Assembly: GCF_000373585.1 (NCBI RefSeq)
Contig: NZ_KB891894.1
Location: 31,469-95,468 of the forward strand
DNA length: 64,000 nucleotides
DNA from: Streptomyces sp. MspMP-M5
GTDB taxonomy: Bacteria > Actinomycetota > Actinomycetes > Streptomycetales > Streptomycetaceae
Direction: 5' to 3'
Position numbers and translations under genes: made by a program. The notes below the pieces were generated by a model, which saw only the letters and a program-made list of their open reading frames with translations, did not search any database and had not been told where the DNA came from. Positions 50,306-58,617 of the stretch are shown here, piece after piece. Within the stretch, counting starts at the first letter, position 1. Every line of letters starts with the position of its first letter.

Positions 50306-50911
50306 ATGTCCCCGTCCTCCGTCCCTTCCACCTCCTCGGACTCCTCCGCCTCCCCCGCACCGCAGCGCCGGCCGCGTGCCGACGCCGAGCGCAACCGCGG
50401 CCGGGTGCTGGAAGCTGCACGGGAGGTGTTCAGGGCGTCCGGCGACGAGGCGCAGATGCCCGAGATCGCCCGCGCCGCGGGCGTCGGCATCGGGACGGTC
50501 TACCGCCACTTCCCCAGCCGGTCCGCCTTGATCGCCGCCGTGGGGGAGCAACGGCAGGCGGAGATCGTCGAGTTCGGGCGCAGCCACTGCCTGGCGTGCC
50601 CGACGGCGGACGAGGGGCTGGCCGCCTACCTCACGCACATCGGGGAGGTGCTGAGCGCCGAGCGCGGACTGTCCGCGGCGATCGAGGCGGCGTTCGGCTC
50701 CACCGAGCCGGCCGGGGAGGGGCGGGAGCGCGCGGAGGAGGTCGCCGCGCAACTCCTCGCCCGCGGCAAGGAGGAGGGCACGGTCCGGGCGGACGCCGAG
50801 GTCACGGATGTGGTGATGGCGGTGTGCGGGCTGGCCGCGGTGATCCGGAACGACGCGGGGGACTGGCACCGCTATGTGCGCACGGTCTGCGCCGGGCTGC
50901 GGCCCATCTAG
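50306..50911 (+). CDS. TetR family regulator
   Basis: 201 aa from ATG. After a Ser/Pro-rich tail: RPRADAERNRGRVLEAAREVFRASGDEAQMPEIARAAGVGIGTVYRHFPSRSALIAAV (about 23-79), the TetR DNA-binding domain. The C-terminal domain (SHCLACPTADEGLAAYLTHIGEVL...GTVRADAEVTDVVMAVCGLAAVI) is of the SbtR-like type. No obvious palindrome stands out in the 106-bp divergent spacer. Target likely itself and the adjacent kinase. Confidence 0.92.
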   Translation: MSPSSVPSTSSDSSASPAPQRRPRADAERNRGRVLEAAREVFRASGDEAQMPEIARAAGVGIGTVYRHFPSRSALIAAVGEQRQAEIVEFGRSHCLACPTADEGLAAYLTHIGEVLSAERGLSAAIEAAFGSTEPAGEGRERAEEVAAQLLARGKEEGTVRADAEVTDVVMAVCGLAAVIRNDAGDWHRYVRTVCAGLRPI

Positions 50912-51024
50912 CCGTCGGCCGCCGCCCACGGGGACGAGATCGGCCGCCCAAGGGGACGCCCACCGGCCCGGCCTGCCCCCAAGAGGACGCCCGTTAGCTC
51001 TGCCCCGCTGCCCCCGTTAGCTGA

Positions 51025-52188
51025 CTACTCCGCCGTTCCCAACCGCCACAGGGACGTGACCTCGGCGGCGCGGGCCACGTGCAGCGGGTCGGAGGTGTCG
51101 CGTGCGCGCGGGTGGCGGGGGGCGATGTCGAGCCGGCCGAGGACGGTCAGGCCGCTCCGGGCGACGGCGTCGAGGAGTTCGTCGCGCGACCGCAGGCCGA
51201 GGTGTTCGGCCAGGTCGGAGAGGATCAGCCAGCCCTCGCCGCCGGGGGTCAGATGGTCGGCCAGACCGGTCAGGAAGCCGTACAGCATCCGGTTGCCGGG
51301 GTCGTAGACCGCGTACTCCACGGGGGAGGTGGGCTTGGCGGGTACCCACGGGGGGTTGCAGACGACGAGCGGGGCCCGGCCGGCCGGGAAGAGGTCCGCT
51401 TCGAGGACCTCCACCTGATCCGCGACGCCCAGTCGTTCGGTGTTCTCCCGGGCGCAGGCGAGCGCGCGCGGGTCTTGGTCGGTGGCCACGATTCGCCCTA
51501 CGCCGCGGCGGGCCAATACGGACGCGAGCACGCCGGTGCCGGTACCGATGTCGAACGCCAGCTCCCGGCCGGGCAACGGGGCGCCGGCCACCAGGTCGAC
51601 GTACTCGCCGCGGGCCGGCGAGAAGACCCCGTAGTGCGGATGGATCCGGTCGCCGCCGAGGGCCGGGATCTCCACGCCCTTGCGGCGCCATTCGTTGGCG
51701 CCGATCAGCGCGAGCAGCTCCCGTAGGGAGACCAGGGCGGCGGTGTCCCCGGTGGTGCCGGCGGGCAGCTCCGTCCCGTCCGGCGGGCCGTAGGCGCGGG
51801 TGCATGCTTCGCGGACGTCGGGGGCGCGGTGCAACGGGACGGCGAGGTCCGCGGTCAGCGGGATCAGCAGCATGCCGAGGATCCGGGCGCGCTGGTTCTG
51901 GGCGGCGCGGTGCAGGTGGAACGCCTGGGTGACGTCGGCGGGCGGGGTCTTGTGCGGGCGGCGGTCGACGCGGCGGGCCAGCGCGGTCAGCAGCTGGCGG
52001 GCGTTGTGGAAGTCGCCGCGCCACAGGAGCGCGGTGCCCTCGCAGGCGAGCCGGTACGCCTCGTCGGCCCGGGTGCGGTCGTCCGCGATGACGATCCGGC
52101 GGGGTGGCCGGGCGCCGTTCTCGGAACGCCAACGGGCGGTACGGACCTGCTCGTCCTCGGTCCATTCGACGACCGGGGGGTGGTTCAC
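51025..52188 (-). CDS. Class I SAM-dependent methyltransferase with NPPW motif
   Basis: 387 aa from GTG (VNHPPVVEWTEDEQ); the longer open frame to 52350 is Pro/Arg-rich and rejected. A 190-residue helical N-terminal region of unknown fold precedes the catalytic domain: ELAFDIGTGTGVLASVLARRGVGRIVATDQDPRALACARENTERLG (SAM motifs I-II) and VVCNPPWVPAK. NPPW/NPPY marks enzymes methylating amide or amino groups, such as PrmC, RsmC or TrmN; in PrmC the N-domain is shorter. Substrate unknown, probably a nucleic acid or protein. Confidence 0.88.
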   Translation of the reverse strand: MNHPPVVEWTEDEQVRTARWRSENGARPPRRIVIADDRTRADEAYRLACEGTALLWRGDFHNARQLLTALARRVDRRPHKTPPADVTQAFHLHRAAQNQRARILGMLLIPLTADLAVPLHRAPDVREACTRAYGPPDGTELPAGTTGDTAALVSLRELLALIGANEWRRKGVEIPALGGDRIHPHYGVFSPARGEYVDLVAGAPLPGRELAFDIGTGTGVLASVLARRGVGRIVATDQDPRALACARENTERLGVADQVEVLEADLFPAGRAPLVVCNPPWVPAKPTSPVEYAVYDPGNRMLYGFLTGLADHLTPGGEGWLILSDLAEHLGLRSRDELLDAVARSGLTVLGRLDIAPRHPRARDTSDPLHVARAAEVTSLWRLGTAE

Positions 52189-52386
52189 CGCAGTGTGCCT
52201 CGCGTCAGTGGTTCGGGCCCGCGCCTCCGGTGGGGGAGAGGGAGGGGCGGGGTGGTGACGTTCGACTCTACTCCGTGCCGGGGAGCCGCCGCGGGGCGTG
52301 AGGCGCGCGCTACCGGGGCCGTGCGGCATCCGGCGCGGGTCGCCGGGCACCGGGCCACCCCGCCGCCTGACGCGGCCGCTCGCCGG

Positions 52387-53034
52387 TCAGTGTGCCGCGG
52401 TCTCCCGCTCCGGGCGCCGGACGAGGTAGGCGGCCACCGAGCCGGCGACGAAGAGCGCGAGGACGGAGAGGGCGGCGCTCACCCAGGACGTACCGAGCCA
52501 GTGGCCGCCGAAGTAGCCCAGGCTGACGCTGTAGGCGGCCCAGGCCAGCCCGGCCAGCGCCGACCAGGGGAGGAACTCGCGCACAGTGCGGTGGGCCACC
52601 CCGGCGCCCAGGCTGACCACGGAGCGTCCGGCGGGCGCGAAACGGGCCAGCACGACGATGCCGCCGCCGCCCCGGGTGAGCGCGGCGCCGAGCCGCTGCT
52701 GGGCCGCGGACAGCCGCCGGGAGCGGCCGATGGCACGGTCGAACCGGTCCCCGCCGCGCCAGGCCAGCCGGTAGGCGACCAGGTCGCCGAGGACCGAGGC
52801 GGCGGCCGCGCAGAGCACCAGGGAGGCCATTTCGGCCAGGTGGTTCCCGGTGTGGACGGCGGAGGCGACGTCGGCGACGTCGGCGGCGGGGCCGGAGCCG
52901 GCGGCCGTGGTGGCCGCGGTGATCACCAGGACCCCGCTCGGCAGGATCGGGACGAAGACGTCGAGGACGATCGAGAGGCTGACGACCACGTACACCCACG
53001 GGGTGCCGCTCAGCGACCCCAGGCTTTCCAGCAA
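52387..53034 (-). CDS. DedA family membrane protein
   Basis: 215 aa from a TTG start (LLESLGSLSGTPWVY) with GGGAG 8 nt upstream; no ATG or GTG is nearby except at 53130, which adds basic sequence. Typical DedA features: re-entrant hairpin DVFVPILPSGVLVITAATTAA, central ASVLGDLVAYRLAWRGGDRF, and the second half FAPAGRSVVSLGAGVAHRTVREFLPWSALAGLAWAAYSVSLGYFGG. The DedA family includes lipid scramblases/flippases such as those recycling undecaprenyl phosphate and needed for envelope homeostasis. Start is the least certain part. Confidence 0.85.
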   Translation of the reverse strand: MLESLGSLSGTPWVYVVVSLSIVLDVFVPILPSGVLVITAATTAAGSGPAADVADVASAVHTGNHLAEMASLVLCAAAASVLGDLVAYRLAWRGGDRFDRAIGRSRRLSAAQQRLGAALTRGGGGIVVLARFAPAGRSVVSLGAGVAHRTVREFLPWSALAGLAWAAYSVSLGYFGGHWLGTSWVSAALSVLALFVAGSVAAYLVRRPERETAAH

Positions 53035-53126
53035 CGTCCTGCTCCCGATCCGAACCCGCCGCGACGTCGCTCGGCGCGGCAGGGGCGGCACTACAGCCGT
53101 ACAGCGTACGCCTGGCCGGAAACACA

Positions 53127-53167
53127 CCATGGGCCGGGGCGGTGAAACGCTCCGCCCCGGCCCATGG
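53127..53167 (-). terminator. Terminator after doxX
   Basis: 16-bp perfect inverted repeat, arms 53127-53142 and 53152-53167 with 9-nt loop, 18 bp past the doxX stop. Confidence 0.88.
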
Positions 53168-53184
53168 CCGGCCGTCGAGACGCG

Positions 53185-53655
53185 TCAGACGGTGCTCGGC
53201 GCGCGCTCGGCGGCGGGCGCCTGCTGCCGCGCCGAACCGCCGAAGAAGAGCCGGTCCAGCGCCCAGGAGCCGGGGCCGGCGAAGACGATCAGCAGGAACG
53301 CCCAGGAGAACATCGCGGCCGCCTCGCCGCCGTTCTGTATCGGCCACAGCGCGTTCGGCTGGTGCATCGAGAAGTAGGCGTAGGCCATCGAGCCGGAGCT
53401 GACGAGGGCCGCCGTGCGGGTGCCCAGGCCCAGCATGACCAGGAGGCCGCCGGCCAGCTGGATGACCGCGGCGTACCAGCCGGGCCAGGTGCCGGTCGGG
53501 ACGGTGTGGCCGGGGCCGGCGCCCATCGCGCCGCCGAGGATGCCGAACAGCGAGGAGGCGCCGTGGCTGGCGAAGAGCAGGCCGACGACGACGCGGAAGA
53601 GCGCCAGGACGTGCGGCGTGTTTTTTTCGGTGAAGGAGCTGAGGGGAGCGGACAT
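53185..53655 (-). CDS. DoxX family membrane protein
   Basis: 156 aa from ATG. Four membrane helices: ALFRVVVGLLFASHGASSLFG, GWYAAVIQLAGGLLVMLGLGTRT, AALVSSGSMAYAYFSMH and AAMFSWAFLLIVFAGPGSWALDRL. The LFASHG and AYFSMHQP segments are standard for DoxX/SURF4-like proteins, which in mycobacteria form a membrane oxidoreductase complex with SodA and SseA. No partner is adjacent. The promoter carries two palindromic sites, one resembling an iron box, so expression may depend on iron or redox state. Confidence 0.92.
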   Translation of the reverse strand: MSAPLSSFTEKNTPHVLALFRVVVGLLFASHGASSLFGILGGAMGAGPGHTVPTGTWPGWYAAVIQLAGGLLVMLGLGTRTAALVSSGSMAYAYFSMHQPNALWPIQNGGEAAAMFSWAFLLIVFAGPGSWALDRLFFGGSARQQAPAAERAPSTV

Positions 53656-53719
53656 GCGGTGACTCCTAGGTCTTCGGGGACGAACGGACGCGGGGGACGG
53701 GGCGCGCCCGCCGGAGTCT

Positions 53720-53760
53720 TGAGATTAGGCCGACCTAACTATTACTTGCAAGTTCAACAT
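53720..53760 (-). promoter_or_regulatory. doxX promoter with iron-box-like site and second dyad
   Basis: On the minus strand TTGCAA (-35) and TAATCT (-10) are 18 bp apart. TGAGATTAGGCCGACCTAA (53720-53738) agrees at 15 of 19 positions with the IdeR/DmdR1 iron-box consensus and covers the -10. ACTTGCAAGT (53744-53753) is a perfect palindrome over the -35. A further dyad GGACC-TATT-GGTCC is at 53773-53786. Confidence 0.55.
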
Positions 53761-53786
53761 TCGGCTAATAGGGGACCTATTGGTCC

Positions 53787-54085
53787 GAGCCAAGGGGGTG
53801 GGGGCTGGTGTCGGGTGGCGTGGGGCGCCGGTATGACTCATGGCCGGTGCGCGGGAGAGCGCACCGGCCATCAGGGGGCGGCGGGCGGGCGGCGGCATGT
53901 GTGCGCCCAAGAGTGTGGGGGTGTAACGGCCCGGTGGGGCAAGGGGGTTGAGGGTGCGTCCGGAACGGGGTGTGGCGCGGACGTGGCTCAGGTGCCGTGG
54001 TGCGCGCTACGGCTGCGGGCCGTGGTTCGGGTGTCGTGGTACGACTGCGGGCCGGGGCTCGGGTGCGGCGCGGCCGTGGTGCGGA
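53787..54085. other. Intergenic region, no gene seen
   Basis: About 300 bp between the doxX promoter and the HAD phosphatase stop. Two imperfect copies of a CTGCGGGCCGKGGYTCGGGTG element occur near 54010 and 54045. No ribosome site or protein-like frame. Confidence 0.4.
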
Positions 54086-54748
54086 TCAGGCGGTGATCCG
54101 GACGGCGATTCCGCCGTCCGCCAGGCTCTCGATACGGACCTGGGTGAGGTCGCGGACGTGGGCGGTGGGCGCGAACGCGGCGGCGCGGTCGCCGACCCCG
54201 ACGACCCGCATCCCGGCGGCCCGGCCGGCCTCGATGCCCACCTCGGAGTCCTCGAAGACCAGGCAGTCCTCGGGCGCGAAGCCCAGTTCGGCGGCGCCCT
54301 TGAGGAAGCCCTCCGGGTCCGGCTTGCTGGCGCTCACGCACTCTGCGGTGATCCTGACGTCCGGCATGGGCAGTCCGGCCGCGCCCATACGGGCCGCGGC
54401 CAGCGCGGCGTCGGCGCTGGTCACCAGGGCGTGCGGGAGCCGGGCGAGGGCGGCCATGAAGGCCGGCGCGCCGACCACCGGCACCACGCCGTCCATGTCG
54501 GCGGTCTCCTGCTCCAGCATCCGGCGGTTGTCCGCGAGGTTCTGCTCCATGGGGCGGTCCGGCAGCAGTGCCGCCATCGTGGCCCAGCCCTGCCGCCCGT
54601 GGACGACCTTGAGGACGTCGTCGGCGGGCAGCGACCGCTCGGCGGCCCAGCGGCGCCAGCAGCGCTCCACGACGGCTTCTGAGTTCACGATCGTCGAGTC
54701 CATGTCCAGCAGCAGGGCGCGGGCTATGAGCGTGGTGGTGGCCGTCAT
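54086..54748 (-). CDS. HAD-superfamily sugar phosphatase
   Basis: 220 aa from ATG with AGGAG 7 nt upstream. Motif I LLLDMDSTI (Asp15 nucleophile, Asp17), motif II HALVTSAD, motif III ASKPDPEGFLKGAAELG, motif IV VFEDSEVGIEAGRAAGMRVVGVG. The helical cap between motifs I and II (C1 type) is that of 2-deoxyglucose-6-phosphatase, beta-phosphoglucomutase and glycerol-3-phosphatase relatives. Ser in DMDST favours phosphatase over mutase. The substrate is probably a sugar or polyol phosphate. The frame continues far upstream without a usable start. Confidence 0.9.
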   Translation of the reverse strand: MTATTTLIARALLLDMDSTIVNSEAVVERCWRRWAAERSLPADDVLKVVHGRQGWATMAALLPDRPMEQNLADNRRMLEQETADMDGVVPVVGAPAFMAALARLPHALVTSADAALAAARMGAAGLPMPDVRITAECVSASKPDPEGFLKGAAELGFAPEDCLVFEDSEVGIEAGRAAGMRVVGVGDRAAAFAPTAHVRDLTQVRIESLADGGIAVRITA

Positions 54749-54803
54749 CGGCGGGCTCCTGGGCGCGAGGGGCTGGCAGCGAACTGTCAGGACGTGCAGG
54801 GGA

Positions 54804-54839
54804 AGCAGGTAGAGCAGGTAGAGCACGTAAAGCAAGGAA
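54804..54839. repeat. Four tandem 9-bp units in the HAD gene leader
   Basis: AGCAGGTAG, AGCAGGTAG, AGCACGTAA, AGCAAGGAA in succession (54804-54839), lying 56-91 bp upstream of the HAD phosphatase start on the opposite strand. Confidence 0.6.
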
Positions 54840-54858
54840 AAACCGGAAAGACACAAGC

Positions 54859-54906
54859 GGTCCCGCCCGCCGGTCAGGGAGTGCGGGCGGAACCACTTTG
54901 TTTTTT
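54859..54906 (+). terminator. Intrinsic terminator with U-tract, plus-strand orientation
   Basis: GGTCCCGCCCGC (54859-54870) pairs with GCGGGCGGAACC (54883-54894, one mismatch that can be a G-U wobble on one strand), followed by ACTTTGTTTTTT. This is a classical rho-independent terminator, rare in Streptomyces, but no plus-strand gene precedes it. Confidence 0.6.
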
Positions 54907-55082
54907 CACGATACAAAACGGGTGCCGCCCCGACAACCGTCTGACGCCCTCGATCGGCATGGCATTCGTCACGGTCGGGCGGACATATCGCGCCTTGTCG
55001 GGTCTGTGGCGGGCCGGGACGGGCCGGGACGTGACCGGATGGGTCTGGACGGGTCCGGTGCGGGGGGGGGCGGGTGACGAGT

Positions 55083-56177
55083 TCACGGCTGCTGGGTGCG
55101 TGCCTCCAGGGACGTCCGGGTCGGGGCCCCGTACACGCCGTCCGGATCGCCGTGCACCCCGTAGGTCCGCTGGTAGCGCGCCACCGCATCCCGTACCGCC
55201 GCGCCGTACCGGCCGTCCGCCGCCCCCGTATAGAGCGCCACCTGCCGCAGGCGCTCCTGGAGTTCCACCACCTCGGGGCCGCTGGAGCCCTCGCGGAGCA
55301 CGATCGGCCCGCTCGGCGCCGCGCTGGGGGAAGGGTCGCCCGGTGGGACCGCGACGCTGCCGGACGCCCGTACCGGGGGCGGCGGGGAAGGGACCGGTGA
55401 CCGGGACGGGCGGGGGCGGGGCCCGGGAGTCCTGGAGCGTGAGGTGGCGGGGTACGGGCGGACGGGCGCCGATGAGGAGCTGGTGGGGGCGGCGGCGGTC
55501 GGGACGGCCGCGGTGGGGGCGAAGGTGCCGCGGTCCGGGGGCGCCGCACGGTCGCGGTCGCCGTCCGGGAGCGCCCCGGTGCCGATCACGATCGCCGCGG
55601 CGGCCACGGCGGCGCCGATCACGACCAGTACGGCGGGCCGGGCACGTCGGCGCCTGATGGGAGCGGGCGAACCGGAGGCGGATGTCGGGGGCTGCGGTGC
55701 GGTGCCGTGCCGGGTGGACGGGCCGGATGGCGCGCCCACCGGTAAGGGCGCGGACGACGTCCCCTCCTCCGGGAACGGGCCGGGCATCGTGCCGTCAGGT
55801 AACGGGCCGGACGTCTCGTCGTCCGAGGGCGGGAACGGCCCGGACGTACGGAACGTCCTGGATGCCGGGCCGGCGGGGCGGGGGAAGCCGCCGGGGCCGG
55901 AGCCGGAGCCCGGGAACGCTCCAGGGCCGCCCCCGTCCCCAGGACCGCCACTCCCGTCTTCCGCCCCCTCCCCGTTACGAGCCCCGCCGCCGTCCCTGCC
56001 CCCGTCGTCATCCCGGCCCCCGCCGGGTCCCCCAGCGCCGTCATCCGGCAGCGAGACATACGGCCGTAATCGCAGCGGATCAAAGTCGTCCGCCTCGATC
56101 GCCGCGCACAGGCAGGTCGGCCGGCCGTCCCCGCGGACCGGGGCGAAGCAGTGCGGGCAGGTGGCTGCTGCCGTCAC
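55083..56177 (-). CDS. Membrane protein with zinc-knuckle-like head and extracellular peptidoglycan-binding domain
   Basis: 364 aa from GTG. N-terminus CPHCFAPVRGDGRPTCLC has Cys7, Cys10, Cys22 and Cys24, a probable zinc site. A long Gly/Pro/Asp-rich linker (45-175) leads to basic PIRRRRAR and one membrane helix (about 181-203). Outside, a Ser/Pro-rich spacer is followed by a PG_binding_1 domain: LREGSSGPEVVELQERLRQVALYTGAADGRYGAAVRDAVARYQRTYGVHGDPDGVYGAPTRTSLEA. The stretch may link a cytoplasmic partner to the cell wall. Family recalled from Streptomyces genomes; function unknown. Confidence 0.88.
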   Translation of the reverse strand: MTAAATCPHCFAPVRGDGRPTCLCAAIEADDFDPLRLRPYVSLPDDGAGGPGGGRDDDGGRDGGGARNGEGAEDGSGGPGDGGGPGAFPGSGSGPGGFPRPAGPASRTFRTSGPFPPSDDETSGPLPDGTMPGPFPEEGTSSAPLPVGAPSGPSTRHGTAPQPPTSASGSPAPIRRRRARPAVLVVIGAAVAAAAIVIGTGALPDGDRDRAAPPDRGTFAPTAAVPTAAAPTSSSSAPVRPYPATSRSRTPGPRPRPSRSPVPSPPPPVRASGSVAVPPGDPSPSAAPSGPIVLREGSSGPEVVELQERLRQVALYTGAADGRYGAAVRDAVARYQRTYGVHGDPDGVYGAPTRTSLEARTQQP

Positions 56178-56526
56178 GAGTGGTCCCCTCTCTGGAGGCG
56201 CGAATCTCTGGAGGCGTGAACCGGCAGCCGATTATGCAGAGCGCCCGCCGTCCCCGCAGGCGCTCCACCACATCCGCCACATGCGCCCGTGACGCCCCCA
56301 CCCTCGCCCGTCCCCTTCAGCGGGCCATATCGGGTGGAACCGCCCACGATGGAAAGAAGCCCGGAGGGCCGGGAAACCGACCGGACGCGGTCGTACGCGC
56401 CGACGCCCACCCCAAGTGCCGACGCCCGCGCCCCAAAGCGACGTCCGCGGCCCTAAGAAAAGTCCACGCCCAAGGAATGACCCGCCCCAACGAAAGACCA
56501 CGCCGGACACGAGGGAGACGACGCTC
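56178..56526. other. Divergent intergenic region, no gene seen
   Basis: 349 bp between the starts of the PG-binding protein gene and the MFS gene. GAGAGGGGA (minus) and GAGGGAGACG (plus) are the two ribosome sites. No dyad or promoter stands out. Confidence 0.4.
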
Positions 56527-58617
56527 ATGGCGCAGCACACCGGCGCTCCCGCCGTCGCCGGCGAGGACCGGTCCCGGCGGACGGTCCTCGTCTCGATCGG
56601 CGCGCTGCTGCTCGGCTTGCTCATCGCGGCACTCGACCAGACCATCGTCGCCACCGCGCTGCCCACCATCGTCAGCGATCTCGGCGGCCTCGATCACCTC
56701 TCCTGGGTGGTCACCGCCTATCTGCTGGCGTCCACGGCCGCGACGCCCCTGTGGGGCAAACTCGGCGACCAGTACGGCCGCAAGAAGCTCTTCCAGACGG
56801 CCATCGTGATCTTCCTGATCGGTTCGGTGCTCTGCGGCCTCGCGCAGAACATGGGCGAGTTGATCGGTTTCCGGGCGCTCCAGGGGCTGGGCGGCGGCGG
56901 CCTGATCGTGCTGTCGATGGCGATCGTCGGCGACATCGTGCCGCCCCGCGAACGCGGCAAGTACCAGGGGCTGTTCGGCGCCGTGTTCGGCGGCACCAGC
57001 GTCCTCGGGCCGTTGCTCGGCGGGCTGTTCGTGGACCACCTCAGCTGGCGCTGGGTCTTCTACATCAACGTCCCCATCGGCGCCGTCGCGCTCGCCGTCA
57101 TCGCGGCCGCGCTGCACATACCGGTCCGCCGCACCCCGCACCGCATCGACTACCTGGGCACCGCGCTGATCGCCGCGGTCGCCGCCTGCCTGGTCCTGAT
57201 GACCTCGCTCGGCGGCGTCAGCTACCCGTGGGCCTCCTGGCAGACCGCGCTGCTCGCGGGGCTCGGCGTGGTGCTGCTCGCCGCGTTCGTCCACGTGGAG
57301 CGACGGGCCGCCGAACCCGTCATCCCGCTGCGCCTGTTCACCCTGCGCACCTTCACGCTCTGCGCGGTCATCGGCTTCGTCATCGGCTTCGCGATGTTCG
57401 GCTCGATGACGTACCTGCCGACGTTCCTTCAGGTCGTCCAGCGGATCTCGCCGACCATGTCCGGTGTGCACATGCTGCCGATGGTGTTCGGCATGCTGCT
57501 CTCCTCGACCGCCTCCGGGCAGATCGTCTCCCGCACCGGCCACTACAAGGTCTTCCCCATCGCCGGCACCGCGGTGGTCACCCTCGGCCTGCTGCTCCTG
57601 CACCAGCTCGACCCGTCCAGCGGCGTCGCCCTGATGAGCACCTACTTCTTCGTCTTCGGCTTCGGGCTCGGCCTGGTCATGCAGGTCCTCGTCCTCATCG
57701 TGCAGAACGCCGTGCCCTACGAGGACCTCGGGGTGGCCACCTCGGGCGCCACCTTCTTCCGCTCCATCGGCGCCTCGTTCGGCGTCTCCCTCTTCGGCAC
57801 GATCTTCGCGGGCCGGCTCGGCCCGCGGGTCGCCGACGCCCTCTCCGGCGCGACACTGCCGCCCGGCGTCTCGCCGTCGGCGATCGCCCAGGACCCGCGG
57901 ACGATCGGCAAGCTGCCGCCCGCGCAGGCCGCCGGCGTCCTCGGCGCGTACTCCACCTCCATCACCGACGTCTTCCTCTACGCCGTCCCGGTCGTCCTCG
58001 TCGCCTTCGTCCTGGCCTGGTTCCTCAGGGAGGAGCCGCTGCGCGGCAGCGTCACCGCCCCCGACACCAGCGAGGTCCTCTGTTCCAACCCCGTCGAGCG
58101 GTCCTCCCGTGAGGAGGTCGCCCGCGCGCTCTCCAAACTGGGCAGCATCGAGGGCCGCAAGGACATCTACGAGAAGATCACCGCCCGCGCCGGCCTGGAC
58201 CTCAAACCGGCCGCCAGCTGGCTGGTGTTGCGCATCCAGCGCTGCGGTTCGGTGGAGCCGGGGCTGCTGGTGGAACGCATCCGGGTGCCGCTCGGCGTGA
58301 TCACCGAGGGCGTCCGGCAGATCGAGGAACGCGGGCTGGCGCAGCGCGAGGGGCTGATGCTGCTGCTCACCGACCGCGGGCGGGAGGCCGCGGAACGGCT
58401 CGCGGCGGCGCGCCAGGAGTCGCTGGCGCAGCTGCTCGGCGACTGGTGGACCGCGGACCGGCCCACCGATCTCACCGAACTCGTCCAGGAGTTGTCGGCG
58501 GAGCTGTGCGGCTCGGACGGGGAGGAGCCGTACGACGGCGACGTTCGCCAGCCGGTGCCGCGCACCGCGGCCCGCACCACACCGCGCCCGCCCCGGCCCC
58601 CCGACCTCACCAAGTGA
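56527..58617 (+). CDS. DHA2 MFS multidrug exporter fused to a C-terminal MarR-like winged helix
   Basis: 696 aa from ATG; residues before M38 of the longer frame are not used. Fourteen membrane helices over about 18-510: IAALDQTIVATALPTIVSDLGG is motif D1, LWGKLGDQYGRKKLFQTA motif A, GGTSVLGPLLGGLFVDHLSW motif C. After helix 14 (YAVPVVLVAFVLAWFL) about 170 cytoplasmic residues follow: EEVARALSKLGSIEGRKDIYEKITARAGLDLKPAASWLVLRIQ...LLVERIRVPLGVITEGVRQIEERGLAQREGLMLLLTDRGREAAERL, a MarR-type winged helix. The exporter could thus be a membrane-tethered regulator. Convergent with the GNAT gene, stops overlapping by 11 nt. Confidence 0.92.
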   Translation: MAQHTGAPAVAGEDRSRRTVLVSIGALLLGLLIAALDQTIVATALPTIVSDLGGLDHLSWVVTAYLLASTAATPLWGKLGDQYGRKKLFQTAIVIFLIGSVLCGLAQNMGELIGFRALQGLGGGGLIVLSMAIVGDIVPPRERGKYQGLFGAVFGGTSVLGPLLGGLFVDHLSWRWVFYINVPIGAVALAVIAAALHIPVRRTPHRIDYLGTALIAAVAACLVLMTSLGGVSYPWASWQTALLAGLGVVLLAAFVHVERRAAEPVIPLRLFTLRTFTLCAVIGFVIGFAMFGSMTYLPTFLQVVQRISPTMSGVHMLPMVFGMLLSSTASGQIVSRTGHYKVFPIAGTAVVTLGLLLLHQLDPSSGVALMSTYFFVFGFGLGLVMQVLVLIVQNAVPYEDLGVATSGATFFRSIGASFGVSLFGTIFAGRLGPRVADALSGATLPPGVSPSAIAQDPRTIGKLPPAQAAGVLGAYSTSITDVFLYAVPVVLVAFVLAWFLREEPLRGSVTAPDTSEVLCSNPVERSSREEVARALSKLGSIEGRKDIYEKITARAGLDLKPAASWLVLRIQRCGSVEPGLLVERIRVPLGVITEGVRQIEERGLAQREGLMLLLTDRGREAAERLAAARQESLAQLLGDWWTADRPTDLTELVQELSAELCGSDGEEPYDGDVRQPVPRTAARTTPRPPRPPDLTK

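Noticed and set aside
54749..55549. N-terminal extension of the HAD phosphatase including a hydrophobic LLYVLYLLYLL segment
   Set aside because: No start codon with ribosome site, passes through the U-tract terminator, and the HAD fold is complete from ATG 54748.
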